From contig DZBS01000025.1 of NCBI GenBank assembly GCA_022729995.1, positions 1 through 34,036 of the forward strand: DNA of 34,036 nucleotides, given 5' to 3'. The translations under genes were made by a program, and so were the position numbers. The stretch's first letter is position 1, and each line of letters begins with the position of its first letter. The DNA comes from Draconibacterium orientale (GTDB taxonomy: Bacteria; Bacteroidota; Bacteroidia; Bacteroidales; JAADGE01). The notes beneath the pieces were generated by a model that was given only the letters and a program-made list of their open reading frames with translations, did no database searches and was not told where the DNA came from. Shown in pieces: positions 33,862-34,036 of this stretch.

Positions 33862-34036
33862 ATGAATAACTCAACATTTAACTTTTTAGGATATAAAATT
33901 GTTCGTTCTTTAATTGAGAAAAACAATAATAATTCATCAATAAAATTATCATTAAATTTTTCTCCTAAAGGTGAAATTTCTGAAATGGAAAATAAATTTA
34001 ATCTTTTTCTTAGAGTTGACATTGAAGACGAAAATA
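33862..34036 (+). CDS. SecB-like chaperone, 5' part only
   Basis: From ATG 33862 the frame is open to the window edge, 58 complete codons. The product begins MNNSTFNFLGYKIVRSLIEK and continues SSIKLSLNFSPKGEIS, then FNLFLRVDIEDEN. Strands of the form (V/I)xxL...L.F.P.G and F.L.L.V.I.DEN are typical of the SecB-like proteins of Bacteroidota, which share the SecB fold. SecB homologues encoded beside toxin-antitoxin pairs act as chaperones that protect the antitoxin from proteolysis (Rv1957 in Mycobacterium tuberculosis, CmdC in CmdTAC). The C-terminal half is not in the window, so the family call rests on the first 58 residues. The 4-bp gap to the previous gene shows it belongs to the same operon. 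Confidence 0.58.
   Translation, partial: MNNSTFNFLGYKIVRSLIEKNNNNSSIKLSLNFSPKGEISEMENKFNLFLRVDIEDEN

Overview
The window is AT-rich DNA (roughly 30% GC by eye) from a member of the Bacteroidota, most likely a marine or gut-type Bacteroidales/Cytophagales relative. The evidence is two proteins with the gliding-motility/type IX secretion (T9SS) C-terminal sorting domain, a SprB-repeat adhesin, a CarboxypepD_reg-TonB receptor, a trifunctional MMPL-PlsC-methyltransferase protein typical of Bacteroidota aryl-polyene/flexirubin loci, and promoters of the Bacteroidota type (TTTG, about 19-20 nt, TAnnTTTG). I see no rRNA, tRNA or CRISPR array.

Layout. 1-196: 5' end of a BRO-N domain gene on the minus strand, visibly GC-richer than the rest. 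397-2838 (-): TonB-dependent receptor. 2957-3724: a yjbQ gene split by an 86-bp element, and the leader of a universal stress protein gene carrying a second, inverted 86-bp copy; both copies are flanked by the same hexamer (TTTCAT/ATGAAA). 3719-4570 (+): UspA. 4660-8226 (-): RelA/SpoT homologue with hydrolase intact and synthetase degenerate, followed by an inactive M16 peptidase homologue. 8365-10340 (-): T9SS-sorted fibronectin-like protein and a SiaC-family phosphoprotein. 10482-11801 (+): MFS transporter, convergent with 11803-13281 (-): CrtI-like FAD oxidoreductase. 13362-15527 (+): a second RelA/SpoT homologue with synthetase intact and hydrolase dead. Then fur, purA, and a TPR histidine kinase plus CheY-like regulator, the kinase overlapping purA by ATGA. 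19873-25779 (-): adenylate-forming ligase and a 1508-aa SprB/PKD protein. 25929-31106 (-): trifunctional MMPL/acyltransferase/methyltransferase and a GT2-DUF2062 protein. 31291-33015 (+): membrane-anchored C45 autoproteolytic acyltransferase/hydrolase. 33075-34036 (+): a three-gene operon of a HEPN protein, an unknown 125-aa protein whose C-terminus ends like an ssrA degradation tag (NNYALAA), and a SecB-like chaperone cut by the window edge.

How the genes may work together. The two RSH proteins look like a division of labour in (p)ppGpp metabolism, one making and one hydrolysing. The FAD oxidoreductase, adenylate-forming ligase, MMPL fusion, GT2-DUF2062 and C45 protein resemble accessory parts of an aryl-polyene/flexirubin pathway, but no ketosynthase or acyl carrier protein is present here. 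The most exciting candidate is the right-edge operon. It has the architecture expected of a toxin-antitoxin-chaperone (TAC) system, with a HEPN candidate toxin, a candidate antitoxin carrying a built-in ClpXP-type degron and a SecB-like chaperone. The second is the 86-bp twin element, which interrupts yjbQ and has been inserted exactly at the usp start codon.
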